NCBI GenBank assembly: GCA_031177555.1
Contig: JAPSGM010000043.1
Span: 1-10,602, forward strand
Direction of reading: 5' to 3'
From: Chloroflexota bacterium
GTDB taxonomy: Bacteria > Chloroflexota > Limnocylindria > QHBO01
Length of the DNA: 10,602 bases
Under the pieces are notes generated by a model. That model saw nothing but the letters and a program-made list of their open reading frames with translations. It was not told where the DNA came from and searched no databases. Positions within the stretch are counted from its first letter, which is position 1; each line of letters begins with the position of its first letter. Shown here one piece after another: positions 5,433-10,602 of this stretch. Both the position numbers and the translations under genes were made by a program.

Positions 5433-5664
5433 GCAGCACCGGGTGCGCCTGATGGTGGGTGAGTACGAAATTGTCGGCAACCTCCACGTGCCGCCGGGCA
5501 CGCCGCTCGATACGCAGGTCCTCAGCCGTCGTCAGAACTTCGTGGCCGTCACGGACGCCTATGTCCAGAGCATGGAAGCCTTTGTTTTCGAGCGCGCAGC
5601 CCCGGTTGTGCTAGTGAACGCCGGCCAAGTCGCACAACTCAGGGATATGTTGACCGTCCATTAG
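5416..5664 (+). CDS. Unrecognised small protein, second of two related domains
   Basis: 82 residues. ATG 5416 lies inside the end of the previous ORF and has no ribosome binding site, so it would need coupling, or it is the back half of a fused gene split by a frameshift near 5415-5430. The sequence VRLMVGEYEIVGNLHVPPGT, PLDTQVLSRRQNFVAVTDA, FERAAPVVLVNAGQVAQL mirrors the previous product (strand, 'G-x-L-x-x-P-P-G', Leu, 'F-V-A-V-T-D-A', strand 'V-V-L-V-N'). Third codon positions are G/C-rich, so it was selected as coding sequence. The name of the family is unknown to me. Confidence 0.6.
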   Translation: MRIHRRQHRVRLMVGEYEIVGNLHVPPGTPLDTQVLSRRQNFVAVTDAYVQSMEAFVFERAAPVVLVNAGQVAQLRDMLTVH

Positions 5665-5697
5665 ACCGGTGGCGGGTGTACCGTACAGACGAGCCGA

Positions 5698-5730
5698 CGG
5701 TTCAGCTACTGCTCCCCCGGTTGCTGACCG
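5698..5730. terminator. Possible terminator hairpin between convergent genes
   Basis: CGGTTCAGC (5698-5706) and GCTGACCG (5723-5730) pair with one bulged base and a 16-base loop, in the 86-base gap between the plus-strand gene ending at 5664 and the minus-strand gene ending at 5751. No T run. Weak, but placed where a shared terminator is expected. Confidence 0.3.
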
Positions 5731-5750
5731 CCGGCTGATTCGTCGCCCCG

Positions 5751-6092
5751 TCAATGGCCAGCGTGCACCCCAGGGGACTGCGACTGCGGCAGGCAGAACG
5801 AAGCGCCTGGGGCAAACCCGTGCTCGAAGTGGAACCCTGGCCCCGGGCCACCGGCGATCTCCACGCCTTCGCCCGCGATCGCGGCGCCCACGGCGCCGCC
5901 CGATGGCGGCCATTCCAGAGTGGCGGATGCGCCGAAGGGGCCAATGACATAGTCACCGATGATGTGCCGACCATGGACCTCGATACCGAAGACGCTTGCG
6001 CACGTCGGGTCGCCCGGAGCGGCGACCGCCGTCGCGCTCGTGGCTATCGCAAGCGCAAGAGTGCTGATGGCCGCAACGATGATCCGTCTCAT
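5751..6092 (-). CDS. Small secreted protein with two cysteines
   Basis: 113 residues, ATG at 6092 with GGGGAG nine bases upstream on the minus strand. Residues 1-25 are a clear signal peptide (MRRIIVAAISTLALAIATSA, cleavage after AVAA). The mature protein is about 88 residues, Gly/Pro/His-rich, with GDPTCASVFGIEVHGRHIIG, GDYVIGPFG, GGPGPGFHFEHGFAPGASFC. Cys31 and Cys100 are the only cysteines and could form a disulphide enclosing the domain. The order Cys-VHG-HI-GDY-GPGFHF-GFAPG-Cys suggests a conserved exported family, but I cannot name it. It is read alone, convergent with the ORF pair ending at 5664. Confidence 0.75.
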   Translation of the reverse strand: MRRIIVAAISTLALAIATSATAVAAPGDPTCASVFGIEVHGRHIIGDYVIGPFGASATLEWPPSGGAVGAAIAGEGVEIAGGPGPGFHFEHGFAPGASFCLPQSQSPGVHAGH

Positions 6093-6112
6093 GGCTGCCT
6101 ACTCCCCTGCAT

Positions 6113-6583
6113 ATGCCAGTTTGGTCAGGTATAGGCCAGTGCGGTGCGGTTGTCGAGGGACACCGAAGCCTGGCTTCGCACGAAGCGGTGCGCCGGTGCA
6201 CCGGACGGCAGCTTCACCAGGTGGTGACGGCCAACGGCGGGCGAATCGCCACGCCTCCCGATTTTGGCGCAGTCCCGCCATGGACGACTTCACGGCCGAC
6301 CGGGGACGTCCGAGTGAGCGCCTGGTCGATCGCCCTGGATCCCGACCGGCAGATGTGGGGCGAATCGCAGACGGAGTCGTGGCGTAACGTCGCGGCCTGG
6401 GCCCAGGAGTACTGCCGCGCGGCCGGGAACGAGCCATGCGAAGGGATCATCGACCGGGCAGTGCCATTGTGCCTGGAGAGGCGGGATGAAGGTGAGGCTC
6501 CATCATGCGCTTCATGGCCAACCCGGACATGCGCCGAAGAGGGCATCCGCTGGCTGCCTGCCAACGATTGGTTTGGTTGCTAG
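6113..6583 (+). pseudogene. Doubtful gene or gene fragment with a coding-like middle part
   Basis: The open frame spans 156 codons, but only the middle (about 6222-6480) looks coding: VSAWSIALDPDRQMWGESQT, WRNVAAWAQEYCRAAGNEPC and IIDRAVPLCLERRD, with G/C-rich third positions and regularly spaced cysteines. The N-terminal 36 codons are Arg/His/Gly-rich without character, and the ATG at 6113 has no binding site. GTG 6222 is a possible start. After LERRDE the sequence loses coding character up to the TAG at 6581. I read it as a gene fragment whose end was lost or frame-shifted, close to direct repeat B. The family is unknown; a short extracytoplasmic protein is conceivable, but no signal peptide is visible. 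Confidence 0.4.
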
Positions 6584-6591
6584 CGCTGCCC

Positions 6592-6672
6592 GCCGGGGAT
6601 GCCAGATTCTGAGCACGACGGCCCGACCCGCGTACTGGCGGACCAGACCGGTTCAGTCTTACTGCCAAGTTG
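6592..6672 (+). repeat. Imperfect direct repeat, copy B of the tRNA-tail segment
   Basis: Begins GCCGGGGATGCCAGATTCTG, matching the last bases of the tRNA remnant (one C-to-T change) and then the sequence downstream of it in copy A, with small gaps, ending ACTGCCAAGTTG. Nothing before 6588 resembles the rest of the tRNA. As with copy A, it is followed at once by the 3' end of a minus-strand gene (stop at 6694). It may mark the end of a second, older integrated segment. Confidence 0.65.
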
Positions 6673-6693
6673 CCCGCCTCATCGCCGTAAGAC

Positions 6694-7116
6694 CTACGCT
6701 GCCGGCCACCGCTGGAGGACGATCTTGGCGTCGGCTGGATCCATCCGATAACCGCGCGCATCCGCATCCCAAGTGATGAGATCTCGGCGGGCGATACGTC
6801 GCATCACCTTGTTCGGCCCAGCGACGATCCCGGCGAAGGCGGTACCCGTGCGCTTCCCATACCTGGCTGCCAGGTCGGCATCCAACACCAGAGCCTGCTC
6901 GTGCGTGGACAGCTCGGCGACCTCTCGCAGCAGCCGGCGGCTGTCAGCCCCGCGGATGGCGTTGAGAACCTCTCCCAGCTGCCGGCGCCCGAGATCCGCC
7001 TGGTCCGCGGCACTTGTGACGGGGTCGCGGGCCTGACGCTTGGGGCCCATCACCCATCGCCACGCAAGCGCCACTAATTCCTCCTCGCTGTCGGCTTCGA
7101 ACTCGACTCGAGGCAC
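6694..7116 (-). CDS. Putative winged-helix DNA-binding protein
   Basis: 140 residues from GTG 7116, chosen because AGGAGGT ends four bases upstream (reverse of 7121-7127); the frame can be extended to a TTG at 7170, but that codon has no binding site and would lie upstream of the likely promoter. The N-terminal part is acidic (VEFEADSEEELVALAWRWVM). A helical middle (DLGRRQLGEVLNAIRGADSR, LLREVAELSTHEQALVLDAD) leads to a C-terminal region GTAFAGIVAGPNKVMRRIAR followed by RDLITWDADARGYRMDP, which has the helix-turn-helix-wing shape of winged-helix domains ('G-x-x-x-x-x-N-K-x-x-R-R' recognition helix, then a 'W-D-x-x-x-x-Y-R-x' hairpin). It is divergent from the ABM-like gene at 7301 and could control it. 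No named family recognised. Confidence 0.65.
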   Translation of the reverse strand: MPRVEFEADSEEELVALAWRWVMGPKRQARDPVTSAADQADLGRRQLGEVLNAIRGADSRRLLREVAELSTHEQALVLDADLAARYGKRTGTAFAGIVAGPNKVMRRIARRDLITWDADARGYRMDPADAKIVLQRWPAA

Positions 7117-7153
7117 TCGAACCTCCTGTACTGACTCGTCACGAGAGGTCTCG

Positions 7154-7183
7154 AATATATCACGGACCAATACGTGCTACACT
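7154..7183. promoter_or_regulatory. Possible divergent promoters between 7116 and 7301
   Basis: On the minus strand TATATT (7159-7154) follows a TGTAGC (7181-7176) by 16 bases, about 40 bases before GTG 7116. On the plus strand TACACT (7178-7183) is a -10-like hexamer for the gene at 7301, without a clear -35. The AT-rich patch stands out in GC-rich surroundings. Confidence 0.35.
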
Positions 7184-7300
7184 GCGTGCCTACGGCTGCA
7201 AGGCTGCGAACCGACAGATCCTCGGCCCCTCGAACGACGGAGAGCCCCGGCTAAACCGCTTCGTGTCGACTTAGCCGCATTGGGGGCAAAGGAGAATCAC

Positions 7301-7606
7301 ATGCGTTACACGAGACTCTCTACCTACGACGTACTCAAGGGCGACTTCAACGAGCTGACCAATATCGCCGAGAACGGCATCCTGCCGAAGTTCGTCAAGG
7401 AGCCTGGGTTCGTGGACTACGGACTGGTCGACGTCGGCGAGCACAAGGTCGTCGCGATCAGCATCTGGGAGACCCGCGAGGCGGCTGAGAAGTCGGCCTC
7501 CATGGCTGCCACCTGGGTGAAGGAGATCATGGCGGACCGAGTCCGGCTGATCACCACCCAGATCGGCAATCTGGCCCTCTTCCACGGCGCACCCGTCGCC
7601 GCCTAA
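7301..7606 (+). CDS. ABM-superfamily (antibiotic biosynthesis monooxygenase-like) small protein
   Basis: 101 residues, ATG 7301 with AAAGGAG seven bases upstream. The sequence MRYTRLSTYDVLKGDFNELT, an alpha helix ending ENGILPKFVKEPGFVDYGLV, a strand VVAISIWETREAAEKSASMA and a final strand IGNLALFHGA match the ferredoxin-like ABM/dimeric alpha-beta barrel fold. The diagnostic piece is 'P-G-F-x-x-Y-x-L-V-D' followed by 'I-S-x-W-E-T-R-E-A-A-E'. Family members act as dimers; some are cofactor-free monooxygenases, but many short ones have no known reaction. The usual catalytic residues cannot be judged here. Three hairpins follow the stop. It is the best-preserved single gene of the accessory part and is divergent from the winged-helix gene. 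Confidence 0.85.
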   Translation: MRYTRLSTYDVLKGDFNELTNIAENGILPKFVKEPGFVDYGLVDVGEHKVVAISIWETREAAEKSASMAATWVKEIMADRVRLITTQIGNLALFHGAPVAA

Positions 7607-7618
7607 CCTTCCGCTCCA

Positions 7619-7703
7619 GGTCGCGCTGCGCGACCGGCCGGCCTACCCGCCGGCCTTGCGCTCGCAGCCAGGACAGCCGCTCCGGCGAAATCGCCGGGGC
7701 GGC
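7619..7703. repeat. Three back-to-back hairpins after the ABM-like gene
   Basis: Hairpin 1: GGTCGC/GCGACC (7619-7635, 5-base loop). Hairpin 2: GGCCGGC/GCCGGCC (7636-7655, loop CTACCC), directly abutting the first. Hairpin 3: GCCGCTCCGGCG/CGCCGGGGCGGC (7676-7703, loop AAAT, one G-T wobble). All lie within 100 bases of the stop at 7606. A terminator cluster is the simplest reading, although no T run follows. Confidence 0.55.
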
Positions 7704-7776
7704 TCGCCTCCGCAGGCCCGGACGCATTTCGAAGATTTCGGTCGATGTCACGACCACGCTTAGAAGGGAAAGACCA

Positions 7777-8010
7777 ATCACCCAGGCCACCCAACAGACC
7801 AGCGACGACCTAATCGCTGCATTGAATGCGGATCTGCGAGCCCGTGATCCCATGCAAATCATGAAGCGGCAGATGACGGTGAAGGCACTGGCCGAAATAC
7901 GCCAACGCGTCACCCAACAGCGCCTGGCGGATCCCGAGCGAGCCGACTCCTACCTCCAATTGGAGGAGATCATCAAGGACCTGGAGCGACCGGCTCCTGG
8001 AAAAAGCTAG
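7777..8010 (+). CDS. Small helical protein with ATC at the expected start position
   Basis: The frame is open from well before 7777 to TAG at 8008. Convincing coding begins at ATC 7777: TQATQQTSDDLIAALNADLR, ARDPMQIMKRQMTVKALAEI, RQRVTQQRLADPERADSYLQ, LEEIIKDLERPAPGKS. AGAAGGGAAAG lies about 8 bases before the ATC, exactly where a binding site for a start at 7777 should be. The first standard in-frame start, TTG 7822, has no binding site and would drop part of a regular helix. Either ATC is used as a rare start, or an ATG mutated to ATC. The product is 77 residues from 7777 (62 from TTG 7822), charged and helical, possibly coiled-coil. The family is unknown. Confidence 0.6.
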   Translation: MTQATQQTSDDLIAALNADLRARDPMQIMKRQMTVKALAEIRQRVTQQRLADPERADSYLQLEEIIKDLERPAPGKS

Positions 8011-8091
8011 CAGGGTTGAGGCGGGCATTTGCTCGGCCTCTCTCGCATCTCGCCGGGAGCGTGGCACACAACGCACGGTCAAGGCTCGTAC

Positions 8092-8193
8092 TCACGCCCC
8101 ACCGGCACATGCGGTCGGCCGCGTCTCGCTCCAGAGCCGGATATGCGCGTAGGCGTTCATGGTCAGCGCGATCTGCGAATGACCAAGCTCTAA
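8092..8193 (-). pseudogene. C-terminal remnant of a tyrosine-recombinase integrase, frameshifted
   Basis: The minus strand reads LELGHSQIALTMNAYAHI from about 8193: the LGH box (8187-8179) and, ten residues after its His, the nucleophile Tyr (8151-8149) followed by A-H. This is the signature end of phage-type tyrosine integrases. The same frame then turns to nonsense (RLWSETRPTACAGGA) up to a TGA at 8092. One frame over the sequence continues PALERDAADRM, the usual end after 'Y-x-H-V-L', so a frameshift lies just after the Tyr. No catalytic Arg boxes exist: upstream of 8193 is the end of the glycosylase gene. The remnant abuts that gene's stop (8190) and cannot be active. It marks the edge between accessory and conserved DNA. 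Confidence 0.7.
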
Positions 8194-9101
8194 AGGTGCG
8201 CGATACGGCGCGTGCGCATCCGCGGCCCGTAGCGCGGCGGGCGGATCCCCGACGCCTCGAGCAGGACCTGCACGCGGCCGCGCTGGCCACGGTACGGCTC
8301 CAGCAGCTCCAGCATCCGCGGGTCGTCGGCGCGCGGCTCCCCGGCGAGGGCCCACGCCACCAGGTTCGGCACGTGGTAGTCGCCGACGCTCACCGCGTCC
8401 GGGTCGCCGTGGGCCACGCGAGTCGTCTCGGCGGTCGTCCACGGGCCGATCCCCGGCGAGGCCAGCAGGAGGCGCACCGCCTCCGCGGCCGGCGCCCCTT
8501 CCAGCCGGTCGGCCCGGCGCGCTGCGCGGATCATCACCTCGGAGCGGCGCCGCTCCAGGCCGAGCGCGTGGAAGGCGAAGTAGGGGAGGCGCGCCAGGTC
8601 CTCCGGTCGCGGCGGCAGCCGCAGGCCGCCGGGCCCCGGTGCCGGCTCGCCGTGCGTGCGCACGATGGCGCGGAAGACGGCACGCGCCTCGTCGCCGGTG
8701 ATCTTCTGCTCGCAGATCGCCGGCAGCAGCGCCTCGAAGACACGGCCGGTCCGCGGCAGGCGCAGGCCGCGGAAGCGCCGCGCCAGGTCGGCGACGACGC
8801 GGTGACGCGGCACGAGCGCGTCCGGCTCGTCCTCCAGGCCGAGGAGGCCGGGCGCCGATTGCACCGCGGCATTCGCTCCCGGGCCCCATGCGGCGACGTC
8901 GATCCGGTCGCCGGACCTCGCGAGGCGGATGGTTGCCGGTCCGCGCGGCGTGCGCGTCGCGCGCCAGACCGTGCCGGGAAGCAGCCGGATCGTCGGGTCG
9001 CCGCGGCCGTGGGCCAGCGGCGCCAGTGTGCCGGTCAGGTCGAGCGGGTCAGCCAGCCACAAGCTTGCCGCGGCGTCGGGCGCCGGGGAGGCGGGCGTCA
9101 T
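8190..9101 (-). CDS. alkA: DNA-3-methyladenine glycosylase II-like (AlkA/HhH-GPD)
   Basis: 303 residues, ATG at 9101 overlapping the stop of the upstream gene (ATGA). Residues about 10-100 match the beta-rich N-terminal domain of AlkA-type enzymes. The HhH-GPD part follows: FEALLPAICEQKITGDEARA (about 122-141), the helix-hairpin-helix LLLASPGIGPW (211-221), and GDYHVPN with Asp241 in the place of the catalytic aspartate. Such enzymes remove alkylated purines in base excision repair by cutting the N-glycosidic bond; the product is then handled by an AP endonuclease. Length and motifs agree with an intact enzyme. It has no iron-sulphur cysteines, unlike Nth/MutY. It is the last gene of a three-gene minus operon whose other members are unrelated to repair. 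Symbol by family only; substrate range is not shown. Confidence 0.9.
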   Translation of the reverse strand: MTPASPAPDAAASLWLADPLDLTGTLAPLAHGRGDPTIRLLPGTVWRATRTPRGPATIRLARSGDRIDVAAWGPGANAAVQSAPGLLGLEDEPDALVPRHRVVADLARRFRGLRLPRTGRVFEALLPAICEQKITGDEARAVFRAIVRTHGEPAPGPGGLRLPPRPEDLARLPYFAFHALGLERRRSEVMIRAARRADRLEGAPAAEAVRLLLASPGIGPWTTAETTRVAHGDPDAVSVGDYHVPNLVAWALAGEPRADDPRMLELLEPYRGQRGRVQVLLEASGIRPPRYGPRMRTRRIAHL

Positions 9102-10135
9102 CGGCGCATGGACAGGATGACCGGCCGATCGGACGCCTGCGCGGCCTCGAAATCGGACCGGCTACGGATGCCGCGATAGCCCTCCGCCACCACCAGCTGG
9201 CCGCAGACACCGCCCAGGGAGTTGCCCGGGCCGGGCAGCACCAGGAGCTCCGGCGCGTGCTCGCGCAGCACGACGTTGACGCTGGACGCGAAGTCGAACG
9301 GCGCGGTGAGCTGCTCGCCGAGCGTGTAGTCGCGCAGGGCTGCCGGGTCCGTGGACCACGGTGTCCATCGGGCGCCGCGTCCGTCCACCAGCGTGATCGT
9401 GGGGGAGCGCCACTCGAGGTCCGCCAGCGCGGTCCGAGCGGCCACCGCAACGTGCTCCACCAGCGGCGTGTGATACGGACCGTGCAGCGCCAACCGCAGC
9501 GGGAAGAGCCGCTCGCCGACGCGCACCGGCGGCAGCAGCCGCAGGAGCCGCTCAACCCCCGCATCGTCGCCGGCCAGCACTGCGTAGCCGCCCAGGTCGA
9601 TGCTGGGGTACACCTCGCCCGCGGCACCGTCACCACCGTCACCATCGTGCAGGGCGGCGCCGACGGCCGCCTCGAGGTCCGGGTCGGGCTGCCACGCCGC
9701 GTCGATCAGCGGGTAGATGACCTGCCCGCCGGAGCCGCCCTCGGCCGCAGGGAGCTCCTGCAGCAGGGCGATCTCCTGCACCAGGCGGAAGGCATCGTCG
9801 AACAGGAGGGCGCCGCCGATGGCCAGAGCCGTGTACCAGCCGAGCGAGTTGCCGGCCACGGCCACTACGCGGTGGTCGGCGAGGACCTGCTCCGCATCCA
9901 GCAGCGAGGCCAGCAGGATGAGCGGGGAGGCATTTGCCGGCCGCAGGTGGCGCGACGGGTCGAATCGCTCGGCGCCGTCCAGCACGAGCAGCGGCTCCAG
10001 CTCGTAGCGCGCGCGGAGCTCCTCGGCGCGGCCCACCAGCGGATGGTCGGCCGGCAACGAGCCCAACGACGCGGCTGAGTAGGCCCCGCGGCCGGGGCAG
10101 ATGAGGGCCACCCGGCGGGCGCCGCGCCGCGTCAT
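9098..10135 (-). CDS. ACP S-malonyltransferase-like acyltransferase
   Basis: 345 residues. I chose ATG 10135 because it overlaps the upstream stop (ATGA) and begins just before the conserved VALICPGRGAYS; the frame extends to 10330, but those codons are Arg/Gly nonsense in the shadow of the upstream gene. Motifs of the FabD/acyltransferase fold: PGRG (14-17, usually PGQG), nucleophile elbow GNSLGW with Ser97 (usually GHSLG), Arg117 in FRLVQE, and HGPYHTPLVE with His222 as the catalytic base. Near the end, ELLVLPGPGNSLGGVC is the 'G-P-x-x-x-L' loop. Classical FabD moves malonyl from CoA to acyl carrier protein in fatty acid synthesis; Asn for His before Ser97 and the neighbouring ketoacid dehydrogenase gene suggest a variant acyl group or a different partner. 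It ends in an ATGA overlap with the glycosylase gene. Confidence 0.85.
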   Translation of the reverse strand: MTRRGARRVALICPGRGAYSAASLGSLPADHPLVGRAEELRARYELEPLLVLDGAERFDPSRHLRPANASPLILLASLLDAEQVLADHRVVAVAGNSLGWYTALAIGGALLFDDAFRLVQEIALLQELPAAEGGSGGQVIYPLIDAAWQPDPDLEAAVGAALHDGDGGDGAAGEVYPSIDLGGYAVLAGDDAGVERLLRLLPPVRVGERLFPLRLALHGPYHTPLVEHVAVAARTALADLEWRSPTITLVDGRGARWTPWSTDPAALRDYTLGEQLTAPFDFASSVNVVLREHAPELLVLPGPGNSLGGVCGQLVVAEGYRGIRSRSDFEAAQASDRPVILSMRR

Positions 10136-10602
10136 GCTGGCGTTCGCCCGCCCACGGCGGCCAGCGCGCCGGTCACCACCTGGTCCACGCCCACCAGCAC
10201 GGCCGAGGCGGCGGTGCCCAGCGGTACGAAGGAGTCGACCGCCCGCAAGCTGCCCAGCCGGCGACCGATGCCGGCCTCCGCCAGATCGGCGATCAGCGCC
10301 TCGGCCACGCCGCCGCCGGTGCGCCGGCACTCGTCGACGACCAGCACGTGGCCCACCTCCCCGGCGTGGGAGCGCACCGCCTCGTAGGGGAGCGGGTTGA
10401 GCCAGCGCAGATCCATGACGCGCGCCGCCAGGCCGTGCCGCTCTTGCAGCTGCCGCTGCGCCTGGAGCGAGAGCCGCAGGCCGTTCGCGTAGCTGACGAT
10501 GAGCAGCTCGGCGGATGCGCCGCCATCGGGCTCGTACACGCCGACCTCGCCGGGCAGCAGGTGGGCCGGAGGCGGTGGATAGGCGAACAGCCAGCCGCCG
10601 CC
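10132..10602 (-). CDS. C-terminal domain of transketolase-like / 2-oxoacid dehydrogenase E1-beta (5' end outside window)
   Basis: The frame is open from the window edge to a TGA at 10132, about 156 residues. The first visible residues (GGGWLFAYPPPPAHLLPGEV) belong to the end of the pyrimidine-binding domain or linker; a GTG at 10539 is internal, not the start. The rest is the transketolase C-terminal domain: AELLIVSYANGLRLSLQAQR, MDLRWLNPLPYEAV, HVLVVDECRRTGGGVAEALI, VDSFVPLG, and a closing VDQVVTGALAAV. The 'DLRWLNPLP' and 'VDECRRTGG' patterns are typical of E1-beta subunits, whose complexes decarboxylate pyruvate or branched-chain 2-oxoacids with thiamine diphosphate made available by the alpha part. 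The next gene (acyltransferase) overlaps by four bases, so both are co-translated. Whether alpha and beta parts are fused cannot be seen. Confidence 0.85.
   Translation of the reverse strand, partial: GGGWLFAYPPPPAHLLPGEVGVYEPDGGASAELLIVSYANGLRLSLQAQRQLQERHGLAARVMDLRWLNPLPYEAVRSHAGEVGHVLVVDECRRTGGGVAEALIADLAEAGIGRRLGSLRAVDSFVPLGTAASAVLVGVDQVVTGALAAVGGRTPA

Noticed and set aside
8016..10078. Long plus-strand ORFs (up to 396 codons) opposite the conserved operon
   Set aside because: Very GC-rich DNA gives long open antisense frames. Their products are Arg/Gly/Gln-rich without motifs, while the minus strand encodes recognisable enzymes.
1..10602. CRISPR array
   Set aside because: No series of short identical repeats with regular spacers is visible; the only long repeat is the diverged pair at 2738 and 6592.

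Overview
The DNA is GC-rich with frequent GTG starts and good purine-rich ribosome binding sites. A secreted protein ends in a sortase-like LPxT motif, a membrane segment and a basic tail, which points to a cell with a Gram-positive-type (single-membrane) envelope. A high-GC Chloroflexota (Limnocylindria-like) or Actinomycetota genome fits best; this is inference, since no marker gene is present.

The window falls into two very different parts. Positions 8190-10602 look like conserved chromosome: a dense, visibly GC-richer minus-strand operon in which the C-terminal part of a transketolase-like/2-oxoacid dehydrogenase E1-beta protein, an ACP S-malonyltransferase-like acyltransferase and an AlkA-like DNA glycosylase are joined by 4-base ATGA overlaps.

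Positions 1-8190 look like an eroding accessory region: short genes, long gaps, and several genes that read well only after a frame change. Marks of mobile DNA are (i) the 3' half of a tRNA-Arg(UCU) gene, starting in the anticodon loop (2706-2750), the usual trace of tyrosine-recombinase integration; (ii) an imperfect second copy of the tRNA 3' tail plus about 70 bases of downstream sequence at 6592-6672; (iii) a frameshifted C-terminal scrap of a tyrosine integrase (8092-8193) directly against the 3' end of the glycosylase gene.

From left to right the accessory part holds: the end of an unknown gene (1-249); a surface protein (691-1680); a broken two-helix membrane protein (1784-1953); a truncated minus-strand gene next to the tRNA remnant (2285-2626); a minus-strand trio of membrane protein, broken small protein and broken PIN-like toxin (3796 to 2827); an XRE-type regulator, a 35-residue peptide and a HicB-like small protein (4080-4851) followed by a very long hairpin; two overlapping ORFs with related domains (5109-5664); a small secreted protein (5751-6092, minus); a doubtful gene (6113-6583); a putative winged-helix protein (6694-7116, minus); an ABM-like protein (7301-7606) followed by three back-to-back hairpins; and a small helical protein whose best start codon position holds ATC (7777-8010).

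The strongest candidates for something undescribed are the decayed minus-strand PIN-toxin cassette with its unnamed partner, and the regulator/micropeptide/HicB-like cassette at 4080-4851. Function is not demonstrated for either.
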